From Amantichitinum ursilacus (GTDB lineage Bacteria; Pseudomonadota; Gammaproteobacteria; Burkholderiales; Chitinibacteraceae), in contig NZ_LAQT01000005.1 of NCBI RefSeq assembly GCF_001294205.1, forward strand, positions 62,001 to 126,000: DNA of 64,000 nucleotides, written 5' to 3'. Position 1 is the stretch's first letter. Each line of letters starts with the position of its first letter. Below the pieces are notes generated by a model, which was given only the letters and a program-made list of their open reading frames with translations, did no database searches and was not told the origin of the DNA. Of this stretch, positions 54,305-63,764 are shown piece after piece. The position numbers were made by a program, and so were the translations under genes.

Positions 54305-55687
54305 CTAAACATTTCCTGCGGATTGACCGACGGTGAGATCGGTGGCCAGCGCGGCGGGCAGTCGCAGATGCATCTGCAAGCCGGCCGCGCCGCATTCAGC
54401 CCACAGTTGCCCGCCCTGCAAGGCCATGGCGCGGCGCGCGATGCTCAAACCCAGGCCAAAGCCGTTGCCGGGCGTGCCATCCAGGCGCAAAAACGGCGTA
54501 AAGATGCGTTCGAGATCGGCCTGTGCCACGCCGGGGCCGTGATCCTCTATGCACAGATGCCAGCAGTCGCCTTCGCGCTGGCCACGCAAATGGATGGGCG
54601 CATCGGGCGGCGAATGGCGCACCGCGTTGCGCAGGATGTTGTCGATGGCCTGGGCCAGGCTATCGAGATGCGCGCGCACCGCGCAACCGGCATCCAGCTC
54701 GCACACCAGCAAGGCCAAGGGCCAGCCGGTCTCGAAATGCACATCTTGCGCCAGCGCTTCCCAGACAGACGCCAGCACCACGCACTCGGCATCCAGTTGC
54801 GGCTTTTCGGCGTCCAGCCAGGCCAGATTGAGCGCGTCTTCCACCAGCCGCTGCATATCGTCCACTTCTTTGGCTACGCGCGCTTGCAAGGCCGGGGCGG
54901 TCAGATTGCTTTCGCTGGCCACTTGCAGCCGCACGAGCGGCGTGCGGATTTCGTGCGACAAGGTACGCAGCAACTGGCGTTGCTGTTCCAGGCTCTGGCG
55001 CAAGCGTTCGGCCATATGTTCATAAGCGCGCGCCAGTTCGCCCAGTTCATCGCGGCGCAAGGCCACCGCGCTGCCCGCCAACGGGGCCAGATCGCCGCTG
55101 CGCAAAGCATTGGCGCGTTCGCGTAATTCGGTAAGCGGCACCACCAGATGGCGATACAAGGCCAGGCCCAAAGCCAGCGCCAGCAAGGCGGGCACCACGC
55201 CATGAGTAAACAGATGCGTGCGGGGCGTCAGGCCTGGCGGCAACAGGCGTTGCGGTAGCTGGATCACCAGGCGGCCGCTGAGGGGCGATTGCGGAAAGGC
55301 GATGCTCACAAACGGTAGTTCGGCATCCAGCCGTTTGCTCATCGGCCACGTCAGCTTGCGCATAAAAGCAAGATGGCTGATTTCGCGATCAGTGAGCGGC
55401 TGCGTGCCCAGGCTTTGCAGGCGCGCGTCCAGCACCGCCACCCACGTGTGTTCGCGCTGCTGCAATTGCTGCCGCCAGGTTTCGATGGCGGCGCGATCTC
55501 GCGTCGCGGCCATCTGCCCGGCTTGCGCCGCGTATTGCGCCAGAACCGCGCGATCGCCCTCTTCCAGAAAATACGTGCTGCGTTCCACCGACGTGCCCCA
55601 GCCCCACACCAGCCACACCAGCAACAGGCAAAAGCCCACCTGCAGCAAAGCCAGTTTCCATAACAAGGGATGACGGCCCAGCTTCAC
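54305..55687 (-). CDS. pfeS: Sensor histidine kinase (PfeS-like)
   Basis: A 460-aa membrane kinase. Helix 1 lies at ~10-32 ('LLWKLALLQVGFCLLLVWLV'), followed by a periplasmic sensor region (~33-165), helix 2 ('VVPALLALALGLALYRHLV'), a HAMP linker, the H-box 'LLRTLSHEIRTPLVRLQV' and the ATP-binding N, G1 and G2 boxes ('DNILRNAVRHSP', 'IEDHGPGV', 'GFGLGLSIARR'). The GTG start overlaps the stop of the response-regulator gene (GTGA). It probably senses ferric catecholate siderophore in the periplasm and activates the partner regulator. Confidence 0.9.
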   Translation of the reverse strand: MKLGRHPLLWKLALLQVGFCLLLVWLVWGWGTSVERSTYFLEEGDRAVLAQYAAQAGQMAATRDRAAIETWRQQLQQREHTWVAVLDARLQSLGTQPLTDREISHLAFMRKLTWPMSKRLDAELPFVSIAFPQSPLSGRLVIQLPQRLLPPGLTPRTHLFTHGVVPALLALALGLALYRHLVVPLTELRERANALRSGDLAPLAGSAVALRRDELGELARAYEHMAERLRQSLEQQRQLLRTLSHEIRTPLVRLQVASESNLTAPALQARVAKEVDDMQRLVEDALNLAWLDAEKPQLDAECVVLASVWEALAQDVHFETGWPLALLVCELDAGCAVRAHLDSLAQAIDNILRNAVRHSPPDAPIHLRGQREGDCWHLCIEDHGPGVAQADLERIFTPFLRLDGTPGNGFGLGLSIARRAMALQGGQLWAECGAAGLQMHLRLPAALATDLTVGQSAGNV

Positions 55688-56418
55688 GCCGCGGCCTGCA
55701 CGGTCAGCACATAACCATGGCCGCGCACGGCCTGAATCTGCAAGGCATCGGCATGGATGGCGGCCAGCTTGCGCCGCAGATTGCATACATGCACATCCAG
55801 CCCGCGATCCAGCCGCGTATAGCCGCGATGCAACACGCGCTGGTACAGAAAAGCTTTGCTCAACGGCTCGCCCGGATGCTCGTGCAAGGTAAGCAGCAAA
55901 CGGAATTCAGACCCGGTGAGCCCGGCCGCCCGGCCTTCGCAAAACACATCCTGCAGCGCCGCATCCAGCGTGTAGCGGGAGTCGGCGTCCGAGTGGGGCG
56001 CGGTGGGCCGCGCGTTGCGGTCCAGCGCCACGCGCCTTAATAGCGCGTCGACGCGCGCATCCAGTTCAGCCAGGCTAAATGGCTTGGGCAGATAGTCGTC
56101 CGCGCCCTGGCTAAAGCCGGTGATGCGGTCTTGCTCCGCGCCCAACGCCGACATCAGCATCACCGGCGTGCCGCGTTGGCCGCGTAACTGTTGCAGCACG
56201 GCCAGGCCGTTCTGGCCGGGCAGCATGATGTCGAGCAGCACCAGGTCCACCGGCAGGCGCAAGGCCAGCGCCAGGCCGTCATCGCCGCGCTCGGCCGCAT
56301 GCACGGCAAAGCCGCGCCGTTGCAGGTGGCGGTGCAGATGTTCGCGTAATGCGCTGTCGTCTTCGATCAACAGCACGCAGGCGGCGGGGGCGGAGAAGGA
56401 TAAAGGCGAGGTTTGCAA
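55684..56418 (-). CDS. pfeR: OmpR-family response regulator (PfeR-like)
   Basis: A 244-aa regulator. The receiver domain (~15-130) has the acidic pair 'IEDDSALREH', the phospho-acceptor Asp in 'LVLLDIMLPGQNGL', Thr/Ser in 'MLMSALG' and Lys in 'YLPKPFSLAEL'. The C-terminal winged helix spans ~150-240 ('GLTGSEFRLLLTLHEHPGE', 'LDVHVCNLRRKL'). No ATG is available before the receiver; the likely start is TTG at 56418. Upstream sits a GATAACGATT stretch with two CAATTG hexamers 11 nt apart, which may be a weak Fur site or an autoregulatory site. Confidence 0.88.
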   Translation of the reverse strand: MQTSPLSFSAPAACVLLIEDDSALREHLHRHLQRRGFAVHAAERGDDGLALALRLPVDLVLLDIMLPGQNGLAVLQQLRGQRGTPVMLMSALGAEQDRITGFSQGADDYLPKPFSLAELDARVDALLRRVALDRNARPTAPHSDADSRYTLDAALQDVFCEGRAAGLTGSEFRLLLTLHEHPGEPLSKAFLYQRVLHRGYTRLDRGLDVHVCNLRRKLAAIHADALQIQAVRGHGYVLTVQAAA

Positions 56419-56521
56419 TTGATAACGATTCCCAATTGGCGAATCTTCTCATTTGCGGCCAGTGAGGGCAATCCGGGTTTTGTAGCTACGGTTTGGGTAG
56501 CGCTTGCGGCGCGGGCCCGCA

Positions 56522-57376
56522 TCAAGGTGGCGTCAAAAACGACAGGCTGGCGGGCGCGGCGGGCGTGTCCAGCACGACTTGATGAGCGCTTTCGTCCTTC
56601 AGTTGCACACCGGTCAGTTGGCGTTGCTGCGCTTCAGTCAGCAGATAATCCAGCCGATACGCCGCTTCCTCGTAACGCATGCCGCCGGGGCGGACGTTAG
56701 AAATGCAATTGCGCTCGGCGTCGCTCATGCCCACGCGCGGCATCCAGCTGATGTACAGGCCCATGCTGTCGGGCGAGCTTAACCCCGGGCGTTCGCCGAT
56801 CAGCACCACCACCAGTCTCGTGCGCAGCAAACTGCCCACTTCATCGCCCACCGCCACGCGGCCCTGGCGCACGATGGCGAGGGGCGCTTGCCGCCAGCCG
56901 CGCGCGGCGATTCGTTGCTGCAAAGTGGCCAGAAACGGCACGGCGTTGTTGGCGATGGCCAGCGCGGACAGGCCATCGGCGATGACAAAGCCGATGTCGT
57001 ATGCGGCATCGTCGGCCGCGGTCGCCGCCAGCAAGGCCTGGCGCGATGCTTCGCCAAGCCGTCGTCCCCAGTCGGGCCGTTGCAGATACGTCAATCGATC
57101 CGCCGCCGCGCTATGCAGGATATGGCTGTCGGCCGCGCCGGGGATGCCGGCATCCCTCAATTGTTGCTGCAAACCCTCGGCATCCAGCGCCAGATGCACC
57201 GCATCGCGCGCTTGCGCATGCGCCAGCTGAAACGCCAGTTGCGGTTGCGTGGGCAAGCTGACGCCGGCGCGGCCCAACGCAATGCGCGCCGAGGTAAAGC
57301 GCCGCAGCGTTTGCCACGGGTTGTCGGTGACCGGCGAGGCCAGCGGATCTTTCTCACAGAAGGGATCAGACATCAT
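56522..57376 (-). CDS. eutC: Ethanolamine ammonia-lyase small subunit
   Basis: A 284-aa EutC, the small subunit of the adenosylcobalamin-dependent ethanolamine ammonia-lyase (ethanolamine to acetaldehyde plus ammonia). Typical segments are '[16 protein letters not shown]', '[16 protein letters not shown]', '[11 protein letters not shown]', '[18 protein letters not shown]', '[30 protein letters not shown]' (read in parts) and '[13 protein letters not shown]'. The ATG overlaps the eutB stop (TGATG). No microcompartment or reactivase (eutA) gene is in the window. Confidence 0.96.
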   Translation of the reverse strand: MMSDPFCEKDPLASPVTDNPWQTLRRFTSARIALGRAGVSLPTQPQLAFQLAHAQARDAVHLALDAEGLQQQLRDAGIPGAADSHILHSAAADRLTYLQRPDWGRRLGEASRQALLAATAADDAAYDIGFVIADGLSALAIANNAVPFLATLQQRIAARGWRQAPLAIVRQGRVAVGDEVGSLLRTRLVVVLIGERPGLSSPDSMGLYISWMPRVGMSDAERNCISNVRPGGMRYEEAAYRLDYLLTEAQQRQLTGVQLKDESAHQVVLDTPAAPASLSFLTPP

Positions 57377-58767
57377 CAGGCCAGCCTGCGTAGCGCGTCG
57401 CCAAACACCGGGGGCAAGCCATCGTGCAGGCGGAACAGCGCGTCATTGCTAAAGATTTGCGTTTGCTGCAGCCACGCTTCAAATTCCGGCGCGGGGCGCA
57501 GGCCGAGTACGCGGCGCACATACAAAGCGTCGTGGAATGAGGTGGTTTGATAGTTGAGCATGATGTCGTCCGAGCCCGGGATGCCCATCACAAAATTGCA
57601 GCCGGCCGTGGCCAGCAGCGTCAGCAGATTGTCCATATCGTTCTGGTCCGCTTCGGCGTGGTTGGTGTAGCACACGTCGCACCCCATCGGCAGGCCCAGC
57701 AATTTGGCGCAGAAATGGTCTTCCAGACCGGCGCGGATAATCTGTTTGCCGTCGTACAAATATTCGGGGCCGATAAAGCCGACCACGGTGTTGACCAGCA
57801 ACGGCTTGAACTTGCGCGCCACGGCATAGGCGCGCGCCTCGCAGGTTTGCTGGTCAACGCCGAAATGCGCATTGGCCGACAAGGCGCTGCCCTGGCCGGT
57901 TTCGAAATACATGACGTTATCGCCCACCGTGCCGCGCTGCAGCGACAATGCGGCGCTACGCGCCTCGCCCAGCAGCGCCAGATCGATGCCGAAACTGCGG
58001 TTGGCGGCTTCGGTGCCGGCAATCGACTGAAACACCAGGTCCACCGGCGCGCCGCGTTCGATGGCGGCGATGGTGTTGGTGACGTGGGTCAGCACGCACG
58101 ACTGCGTGGGGATCTGATAGCGGCTGATGATCTCGGCCATCATGCTGACCAGGTTGATCACTTGCGGCACGTTGTCGGTGGCCGGGTTGATGCCGAACAC
58201 CGCATCGCCGCAGCCATAGAGCAAACCATCGAGCAAGCTGGCGGCAATGCCGCTGGCGTCGTCGGTGGGGTGATTGGGTTGCAGGCGCGTGGCGAGCCGC
58301 CCCTCCAGCCCGATGGTGTCGCGAAACGCGGTGACCACGCGGCACTTTTTAGCCACCAGAATCATATCCTGGTTGCGCATGATCTTGCTGACGGCGGCGG
58401 CCATTTCGGGGGTGATGCCCGGCGCGACCGCGGCCAGCACGTCGCTGGTGGTGGCGTCGTTGAGCAACCAGTTGCGAAAGTCGCCCACGGTTAAATGGCT
58501 GATGGCGGCGAAGGCGTGGGCGTCATGTTCGTCGATGATCAGGCGGGTGATTTCATCGGTTTCGTAGGGCACCAGCACGTGATCGAGGAAGGCGCGCAGC
58601 GGCAGCTCGGCCAACGCCATTTGCGCCACCACGCGTTGCTCGGTGCTCTGCGCCGCCACCCCCGCCAGCAGATCGCCCGAGCGCAACGGCGTGGCTTTGG
58701 CCAGCAGGTCTTTCAGATCCGCAAACTGATGCGTGATCGGGCCCACGGTATGACTGAACTGCGGCAT
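57376..58767 (-). CDS. eutB: Ethanolamine ammonia-lyase large subunit
   Basis: A 463-aa EutB, the substrate-binding (beta/alpha)8 subunit. Conserved blocks: '[11 protein letters not shown]'-like '[17 protein letters not shown]', '[12 protein letters not shown]', '[10 protein letters not shown]', '[18 protein letters not shown]', '[12 protein letters not shown]', '[12 protein letters not shown]', '[15 protein letters not shown]' and '[19 protein letters not shown]'. Length is normal (E. coli 453 aa). First gene of eutBC. A 330-nt repeat-bearing gap separates it from the permease gene on the same strand. Confidence 0.97.
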   Translation of the reverse strand: MPQFSHTVGPITHQFADLKDLLAKATPLRSGDLLAGVAAQSTEQRVVAQMALAELPLRAFLDHVLVPYETDEITRLIIDEHDAHAFAAISHLTVGDFRNWLLNDATTSDVLAAVAPGITPEMAAAVSKIMRNQDMILVAKKCRVVTAFRDTIGLEGRLATRLQPNHPTDDASGIAASLLDGLLYGCGDAVFGINPATDNVPQVINLVSMMAEIISRYQIPTQSCVLTHVTNTIAAIERGAPVDLVFQSIAGTEAANRSFGIDLALLGEARSAALSLQRGTVGDNVMYFETGQGSALSANAHFGVDQQTCEARAYAVARKFKPLLVNTVVGFIGPEYLYDGKQIIRAGLEDHFCAKLLGLPMGCDVCYTNHAEADQNDMDNLLTLLATAGCNFVMGIPGSDDIMLNYQTTSFHDALYVRRVLGLRPAPEFEAWLQQTQIFSNDALFRLHDGLPPVFGDALRRLA

Positions 58768-58842
58768 TGAACCCCCTCACTACGCTGCACGGGACGGGGC
58801 TCGGCATCTTGCCGGCCCCACCGGCGTTTAAAAGATCTGCCG

Positions 58843-58964
58843 TAGGGTGCGTTACCCGAAGGGCAACGCACATTTCAGGACCGCAGGCCCCGGCCCCGGG
58901 CGGGGCCATCCAGCGTCAAATGCATAACCAAAAATGTGCGTTGCCCTTCGGGTAACGCACCCTA
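58843..58964. repeat. Long perfect inverted repeat (33-bp arms), GGGTGCGTTACCC type
   Basis: Left arm 58843-58875 (starts TAGGGTGCGTTACCCGAAGG) and right arm 58932-58964 are perfect reverse complements separated by 56 nt. Each arm carries an internal dyad. GTAGGGTGCGTTA-type arms are common dispersed elements of proteobacterial chromosomes (REP/MITE-like). In the transcript between permease and eutB it would form a large stable hairpin. Confidence 0.85.
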
Positions 58965-58981
58965 CCAAAACATCCGCGGTG

Positions 58982-59085
58982 GCATAGGGTGGGTCTCGAC
59001 CCACCACTCAAAGCCATCCGACAAAAACGCTAACGCTGCGAATTTCTCTTCGGCTTTGGGCGGTGGGTCCAGACCCACCCTATGC
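58982..59085. repeat. Inverted repeat (24-bp arms), GGGTGGGTC...GACCCACCC type
   Basis: Left arm 58982-59005 and right arm 59062-59085 are reverse complements with one mismatch, ~56-nt loop. It lies next to the 33-bp-arm element and just beyond the permease stop. The GGGTGGGTC/GACCCACCCTATG ends relate it to the pair of 107-nt repeats at 14660-14910. Confidence 0.8.
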
Positions 59086-59097
59086 AGCGCGGACTGG

Positions 59098-60477
59098 TTA
59101 TGGTGTCGTGGGCACGGTGGCGGCGTACAGCGCGTTGGCGCGGTGTTTGCCGGTCATCAAGAAGTAGCCGTAGCCCAGCGCCAGGAACAGCACAAACAAG
59201 CCAAAGATCAGCGCGTTGTAGTAGATCATGGTGACCATGCACACCACCGCGCCAAACAAGGCAAACGCGGGAAAGTACGGGTACAACGGTGCACGGAACG
59301 GCCGCGCCAGGCCCGCTTCGGTACGGCGAAGTTTAAACAGACTGAGCATGCTGAGGATGTACATCAAAATCGCGCCAAACACCGACATCGTGACGATATT
59401 GGCCGTTAGCGTTTGCCCACCCAGCGTGATCAGCGAATCGCTGAAGATAGCCGCGATGCCGACCACACCACCGGCGATGATCGCGCGATGCGGCGTCTTG
59501 AAGCGCGGATGCACCTTGGCAAAATACCCCGGCAAAAAGCCCTCGCGGGACAGCGCAAAAATCTGCCGCGAGTAGCCGATGATAATGCCGTGGAACGACG
59601 CCACCAGGCCAAACAACCCCAGCCACACCAGCATATGCAGCCAGTTGCTGTGCGCGCCCACAATCAGCTTCATCGCTTGCGGCAACGGGTCATTGATATT
59701 GGATAGCTTGGTCCAGTCGCCTGCGCCACCGGCAAACAGCATTACGCCAATCGCCAATGCCACCAGCGTCAAGATGCCTGCGATATAGGCAATCGGAATC
59801 GAACGCTTGGGGTCTTTGGCTTCTTCGGCCGCCATGGCCACGCCTTCAATCGCCAGAAAAAACCAGATCGCAAACGGAATCGCGGCAAACATGCCGGGGA
59901 TGGACGCCAACGAGAAATGATCCGCGCCCGACCAGCCGCCTTTAACAAAATTGGCGGTGGAGAAGCCCGGCGAGACCACGCCCATAAACACCAGCAGCTC
60001 AAAGATGGCCAGCACGGCAACGCACAGCTCAAACGTCGCCGCCACCTGCACGCCGATGATATTGAGCGCCATAAAGATCAGATACGCGCCCACCGCAGCG
60101 TGTTTGGGATCGATGCTGGGAAACTGCACGTTCAGGTAGGCGCCGATGGCCAGGGCAATGGCCGGCGGCGCAAACACAAACTCGATCAGCGTGGCCGCGC
60201 CCGCCAGATAACCGCCGGTGGCGCCAAACGCGCGCTTGCTATAGGCAAACGGACCGCCCGCATGCGGGATGGACGTGGTCAGTTCGGTAAAGCTGAAAAT
60301 AAACGTGGCATACATCGCCGCGATAAACAGCGCGGTGACGGTGAACCCCAAGGTGCCGGCCGACGCCCAGCCATAACTCCAGCCAAAATATTCGCCCGAG
60401 ATCACCAACCCGACGGCGATCCCCCATAACTGCCACGTGCTCAGAACGGGTCTGAGACCGGATGCTGAACCTTCCAT
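59098..60477 (-). CDS. eat: Ethanolamine permease (APC family)
   Basis: A 459-aa amino acid/polyamine/organocation transporter with ~12 helices. Characteristic blocks are 'VGLVISGEYFGWSYGWASAG', 'TSIPHAGGPFAYSKRAFG', 'IPFAIWFFLAIEGVAMAAEE' and 'ASFHGIIIGYSRQIFALSREG', all typical of ethanolamine permeases encoded beside eutBC. Transcribed toward eutB in the same direction and divergent from the AraC-type regulator at 60742. A stable repeat region lies between it and eutB, so expression of the two may be uncoupled. Confidence 0.93.
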   Translation of the reverse strand: MEGSASGLRPVLSTWQLWGIAVGLVISGEYFGWSYGWASAGTLGFTVTALFIAAMYATFIFSFTELTTSIPHAGGPFAYSKRAFGATGGYLAGAATLIEFVFAPPAIALAIGAYLNVQFPSIDPKHAAVGAYLIFMALNIIGVQVAATFELCVAVLAIFELLVFMGVVSPGFSTANFVKGGWSGADHFSLASIPGMFAAIPFAIWFFLAIEGVAMAAEEAKDPKRSIPIAYIAGILTLVALAIGVMLFAGGAGDWTKLSNINDPLPQAMKLIVGAHSNWLHMLVWLGLFGLVASFHGIIIGYSRQIFALSREGFLPGYFAKVHPRFKTPHRAIIAGGVVGIAAIFSDSLITLGGQTLTANIVTMSVFGAILMYILSMLSLFKLRRTEAGLARPFRAPLYPYFPAFALFGAVVCMVTMIYYNALIFGLFVLFLALGYGYFLMTGKHRANALYAATVPTTP

Positions 60478-60741
60478 TGCAAGCTCCCTGTGCGATACCC
60501 GGATTGGATGCGGCAGCGCAAGACGGCCGTACCCGTCGTGTGCTCTGCCTGCCTTGAAACAACGCTTTAAAAATCAACGGCTGACGCGGGCACAACGCTT
60601 GCTTGTCTACGTTGTGATTGCCCTCGGCCACGAATATAGCGTCGGGCAAAAAACGGCCGTTATCGAAAATCGGCAAACATGACAAACCCGGGCCGCAGCC
60701 CGCGTTTGCTGTGCTTGCTTGCAGCGGGAGGCGCAGCAGCC

Positions 60742-61704
60742 ATGCAGGATGACGCGATCACTTTGGCCCGGCCCCACCGCGCCGCGCGACGCACCATCGT
60801 TGCGCACGATGTGGATGAACAAGCCCACAACCTGACCGACTGGGAGCAGCGTTACGACCAGATCACCGCCGGGCGCTTTTGTGGCGTGCTGGATGAATGG
60901 CGCAATCAGGACGTGCAGATTTTTCGCGAACGCAATAGCTGCGCGCTGCATCAAGCGTGTAGCGTGCGGCCCGATGCGTTCTGGTTTGGCATCGAAGCGC
61001 AAACGCGCGGCATGCGCATCAACGGTCGGCCGGTGGGCGACGACCGGGTCATGACGCGGCCCGGCCATCATCCGTTTGAACTGATGACGCCCGACGCGCA
61101 TGAAATCCTCGGCATCGTCATCCAGCGCAGCACGCTGCTGGCGGCGGCCGAGCAGCAACGCTGCGTGATCGAGACCAGCCGCCTGGCCAGCGCCGAGTTA
61201 TTGCAGGTAGACCACGCCGCGCTGCAAACCTGTCGCCAGACCATCCAGGCCCTGCTGGCGATGGACGAGCCCGCCGCGGCGCTGGCGGCCCAAGCCGATC
61301 ACGTGATCAGCGCCCTGCTGGCCTTGCTGGATACCAGCGCGCCCGAAACCGAAGCCTGCGCCAGCCTGGCGCGCCGCCGCCGCATCGTGCGCGACGCGCA
61401 TGAATACGTGCTGAGCCATCAGGATGTGACGGTGACCGTGCCGATGCTGTGCGAGCAGCTCTACGTCAGCCGCCGCACGCTGCAATATTGTTTTGGGGAC
61501 GTGCTGGGCATCAGCCCGATGGCCTATCTGCGCTATCTGCGCCTGAACGAAGTGCGCCGCCAACTGACCCACGCCGCGGGCGCGGAAGTGCGGGTGGGCG
61601 ATGTGGCGGCGGCATGGGGCTTCAAGAATTTCAGCCAGTTTTCTTGTGATTACAAAAAACTGTTCGGGGCGTCGCCGTCGAGTGCATTGAAGTTGCTGGC
61701 TTGA
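60742..61704 (+). CDS. AraC-family regulator, EutR-like
   Basis: A ~320-aa regulator with an N-terminal sensor part ('ARRTIVAHDVDEQAHNLTDW', 'WEQRYDQITAGRFCG', 'NCALHQACSVRPD') and a C-terminal AraC double HTH (~215-315, 'VTVPMLCEQLYVSRRTLQYC', 'ISPMAYLRYLRLNEVRRQL', 'WGFKNFSQFSCDYKKLFG'). These match EutR and related regulators of eut genes. The start at ATG 60742 (MQDDAITLARP) has GGGAGG 10 nt upstream; an ATG at 60679 is an alternative. Divergent from the ethanolamine permease gene; predicted ethanolamine- and cobalamin-responsive activator. Confidence 0.88.
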   Translation: MQDDAITLARPHRAARRTIVAHDVDEQAHNLTDWEQRYDQITAGRFCGVLDEWRNQDVQIFRERNSCALHQACSVRPDAFWFGIEAQTRGMRINGRPVGDDRVMTRPGHHPFELMTPDAHEILGIVIQRSTLLAAAEQQRCVIETSRLASAELLQVDHAALQTCRQTIQALLAMDEPAAALAAQADHVISALLALLDTSAPETEACASLARRRRIVRDAHEYVLSHQDVTVTVPMLCEQLYVSRRTLQYCFGDVLGISPMAYLRYLRLNEVRRQLTHAAGAEVRVGDVAAAWGFKNFSQFSCDYKKLFGASPSSALKLLA

Positions 61705-61768
61705 GGCCCGACGCAGGCGGCGACGCGCACTTGGTCTGATCGGCGCGGTTGGGCGGGGCAAACGCACT

Positions 61769-61774
61769 TATAAT
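61769..61774 (+). promoter_or_regulatory. Candidate -10 element before the zinc-ribbon gene
   Basis: A perfect TATAAT 58 nt upstream of the ATG at 61832. The -35 region is GC-rich and poorly conserved, so confidence is limited. Confidence 0.4.
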
Positions 61775-61831
61775 CGCGGCGCAGAAACGCTATTTGCGCG
61801 TTTTGAAGTCACCCCGATAAAGAGCACCCGC

Positions 61832-62065
61832 ATGTCGATCAAAGAAACCAAAGCCAAGTATCTCGAGCAAAACTTCAAGCTGCGCCAGCGCGGCATCAGG
61901 CTGGTTTCGTACCGGGTGCCGTGCTGTGGCGCCACGCTGGAAGGGCGTCTGGCCAGCGCGATGGAAGAATGGGAAAGCGTGGCCACTTGTCCGGAATGCG
62001 GCGAGCTGTACATGAAATACACCACCGACCGCAAAATCAGCGCCGAATTGCTCGCCACCAAATAA
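61832..62065 (+). CDS. Small zinc-ribbon-like protein
   Basis: A 77-aa cytoplasmic protein with a CC pair (Cys31-Cys32, 'YRVPCCGATLEG') and a CPEC knuckle (Cys53-Cys56, 'ATCPECGELYMKY'), giving a likely four-Cys zinc ribbon. The rest is charged and helical. A perfect TATAAT lies upstream and the gene appears monocistronic. No specific family is recognised. Confidence 0.75.
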   Translation: MSIKETKAKYLEQNFKLRQRGIRLVSYRVPCCGATLEGRLASAMEEWESVATCPECGELYMKYTTDRKISAELLATK

Positions 62066-62152
62066 TCCAGTCCCAACGCGCCGCCAGCCCGGCCGCGCGT
62101 GTCCCCTCTTCGGCTTGTTCAGTCCTGGCCCACGTGGCGCACGCCGCGGCGT

Positions 62153-63628
62153 TTACAACACGCCCAGGGTAAACGCCTTCAAGGTGGCCGCGGCGCGTGT
62201 GCTGCATTCCAGTTTGCGAAAGATGCTTTCCATATGTGTGCGCACGGTGCTGGGGCTGATCACCAGCGCGCGCGCCACTTCTTTATTGCTTTCGCCCAGG
62301 CTGATGCGACGCAAGACATCGGTTTCGCGTTCCGACAACAAGGCCGATGCCTTGCGGGTTTGCGGGCTGGGCTGGCCAGTGACGTGGGCGATCAGCGTGT
62401 CGACGATGTGGGCATCCAGCCGACCGGCCTGGGCTTCGGCTTGCAACAATGCGGCCGCCTCAGCGGGCGTATGCGCAGCGCGCCACGGCCGGCGCGACAC
62501 CAGCGCGCACCACGCCACGGCGGCGGCCAGAATGCGGCGTTCGGTGGGGATGGCCTCGCCGCTAACGCAGCGAAAATAACCGCTGCCATCCAGTCGCTCG
62601 TATGCGTACGACGCCAGTTCGGCTTCGGCCGCCAGCGCGGACGTGTGCTGCGCCGCGCGGCGCGTCCAGTACGGCACCAGCCGCACGCGTTCCCATGCGG
62701 CGTGGGCCAACGGTCCCGCCGCATTCCACAAGGCATTGGGTAAAGCGGCGCGGCCGATATTGTGGATGAGCCCGGCGCGATACAGACGCCGTGCCACGGC
62801 GGGCTCCAGCGCCAGCTGTTGCGCCACGGCTTGCGCCAGCGTGGCCACCTGGCGCGAATAGCCGGCCAGCCACGGCAATTTAAGGTCGGCGATATCGGCC
62901 ACCAGCTCCAGCGGCACCGGTTGCGCCACGGTGTTGAGCGCAGGCGGCAGCAGGCTGTCTTGCGTGCTGAAGGCATCCAGTTGCGCCAACCAGTCGGCCG
63001 CATGCTGCGCCAGCAGCGCCGCCAATTGGGCCGGATACACCTGCCCGGCCCGATGCGCAATCAGTTGCAAGGCCTGCGGTAAGCCGTGCGCGCGGCTGAG
63101 AATTTCAAGATCGCTGGCCAGTTGCACCAGATAGGTTGCCAGCGGCACCGCATCGCCGCGCAAACCGCCCGGCAAGCCATTGCCGTCGTAGCGCTCAAAG
63201 GTATGGCGCAAGGCGGTTTCGATGGTCGCGCCCAGATCCAGCATGCGCGCGATATCACCCGCCACTTCGCAATGGATTTGCGCCATTTCGGGCATCTGGC
63301 TTTGCGCGTCGGCGCTCATCGGCGGCAGGGTGAGCGCCATCATCGCTTCGCGCCCGGCCACGTCGTCGCCCAGAATGCGCTCGAAGCCTGCTGCGTTGGC
63401 GGTGCACCCGGACCAGCGCAACAAGGCGGCGATTTCCACCGCAGCGATTTCGTCCTCGCTGCAACCGGCGGTGCGCGCCAAGGCCATCGCCAGCCAGGCC
63501 GTGCGCGGTGATTGGTCGGTGGCGCGGCCCATGCTGAGGTCGCCAATAAACGCGATGGCGACGATGGCGTCGCGCGCGGGGATCAACGCGGAGTGTTCAA
63601 GCTCAGGAAGAAGCGACGTGCCATGCAT
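62153..63628 (-). CDS. HD-domain/LuxR-type HTH fusion regulator
   Basis: A 491-aa protein. Two HD-GYP-like halves are visible: first 'RHTFERYDGNGLPGGLRGDAVPLATYLVQLASDLEI', read in parts, around residues 140-180, and second 'ERLDGSGYFR' with 'IPTERRILAAAVAWCAL' around 345-390. The first is GLP and the second GYF instead of GYP. The C-terminal ~65 residues are a LuxR/GerE HTH ('LSERETDVLRRISLGESNKE', 'ALVISPSTVRTHMESIFRKL'). Whether the HD site still hydrolyses cyclic di-GMP is doubtful because the GYP signature and several His are altered. Divergent from the hydrolase gene at 63765. Confidence 0.88.
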   Translation of the reverse strand: MHGTSLLPELEHSALIPARDAIVAIAFIGDLSMGRATDQSPRTAWLAMALARTAGCSEDEIAAVEIAALLRWSGCTANAAGFERILGDDVAGREAMMALTLPPMSADAQSQMPEMAQIHCEVAGDIARMLDLGATIETALRHTFERYDGNGLPGGLRGDAVPLATYLVQLASDLEILSRAHGLPQALQLIAHRAGQVYPAQLAALLAQHAADWLAQLDAFSTQDSLLPPALNTVAQPVPLELVADIADLKLPWLAGYSRQVATLAQAVAQQLALEPAVARRLYRAGLIHNIGRAALPNALWNAAGPLAHAAWERVRLVPYWTRRAAQHTSALAAEAELASYAYERLDGSGYFRCVSGEAIPTERRILAAAVAWCALVSRRPWRAAHTPAEAAALLQAEAQAGRLDAHIVDTLIAHVTGQPSPQTRKASALLSERETDVLRRISLGESNKEVARALVISPSTVRTHMESIFRKLECSTRAAATLKAFTLGVL

Positions 63629-63764
63629 TCAACGTACCCCTTGGGCGGAGGGCGCGGCGACGCGTTGCGGACGCGTATCGGATATCCGACCGATGTTCGC
63701 GCCACCAGGCCATCCGCATACTCGGTCCTGTGCTGCAAACAAACCCATCCCAAGGAGATTCATC

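Noticed and set aside
58768-59097. Cobalamin riboswitch before eutBC
   Set aside because: The gap is filled by two inverted repeats; no B12-box-like GCCACTG with the surrounding aptamer pattern was seen.
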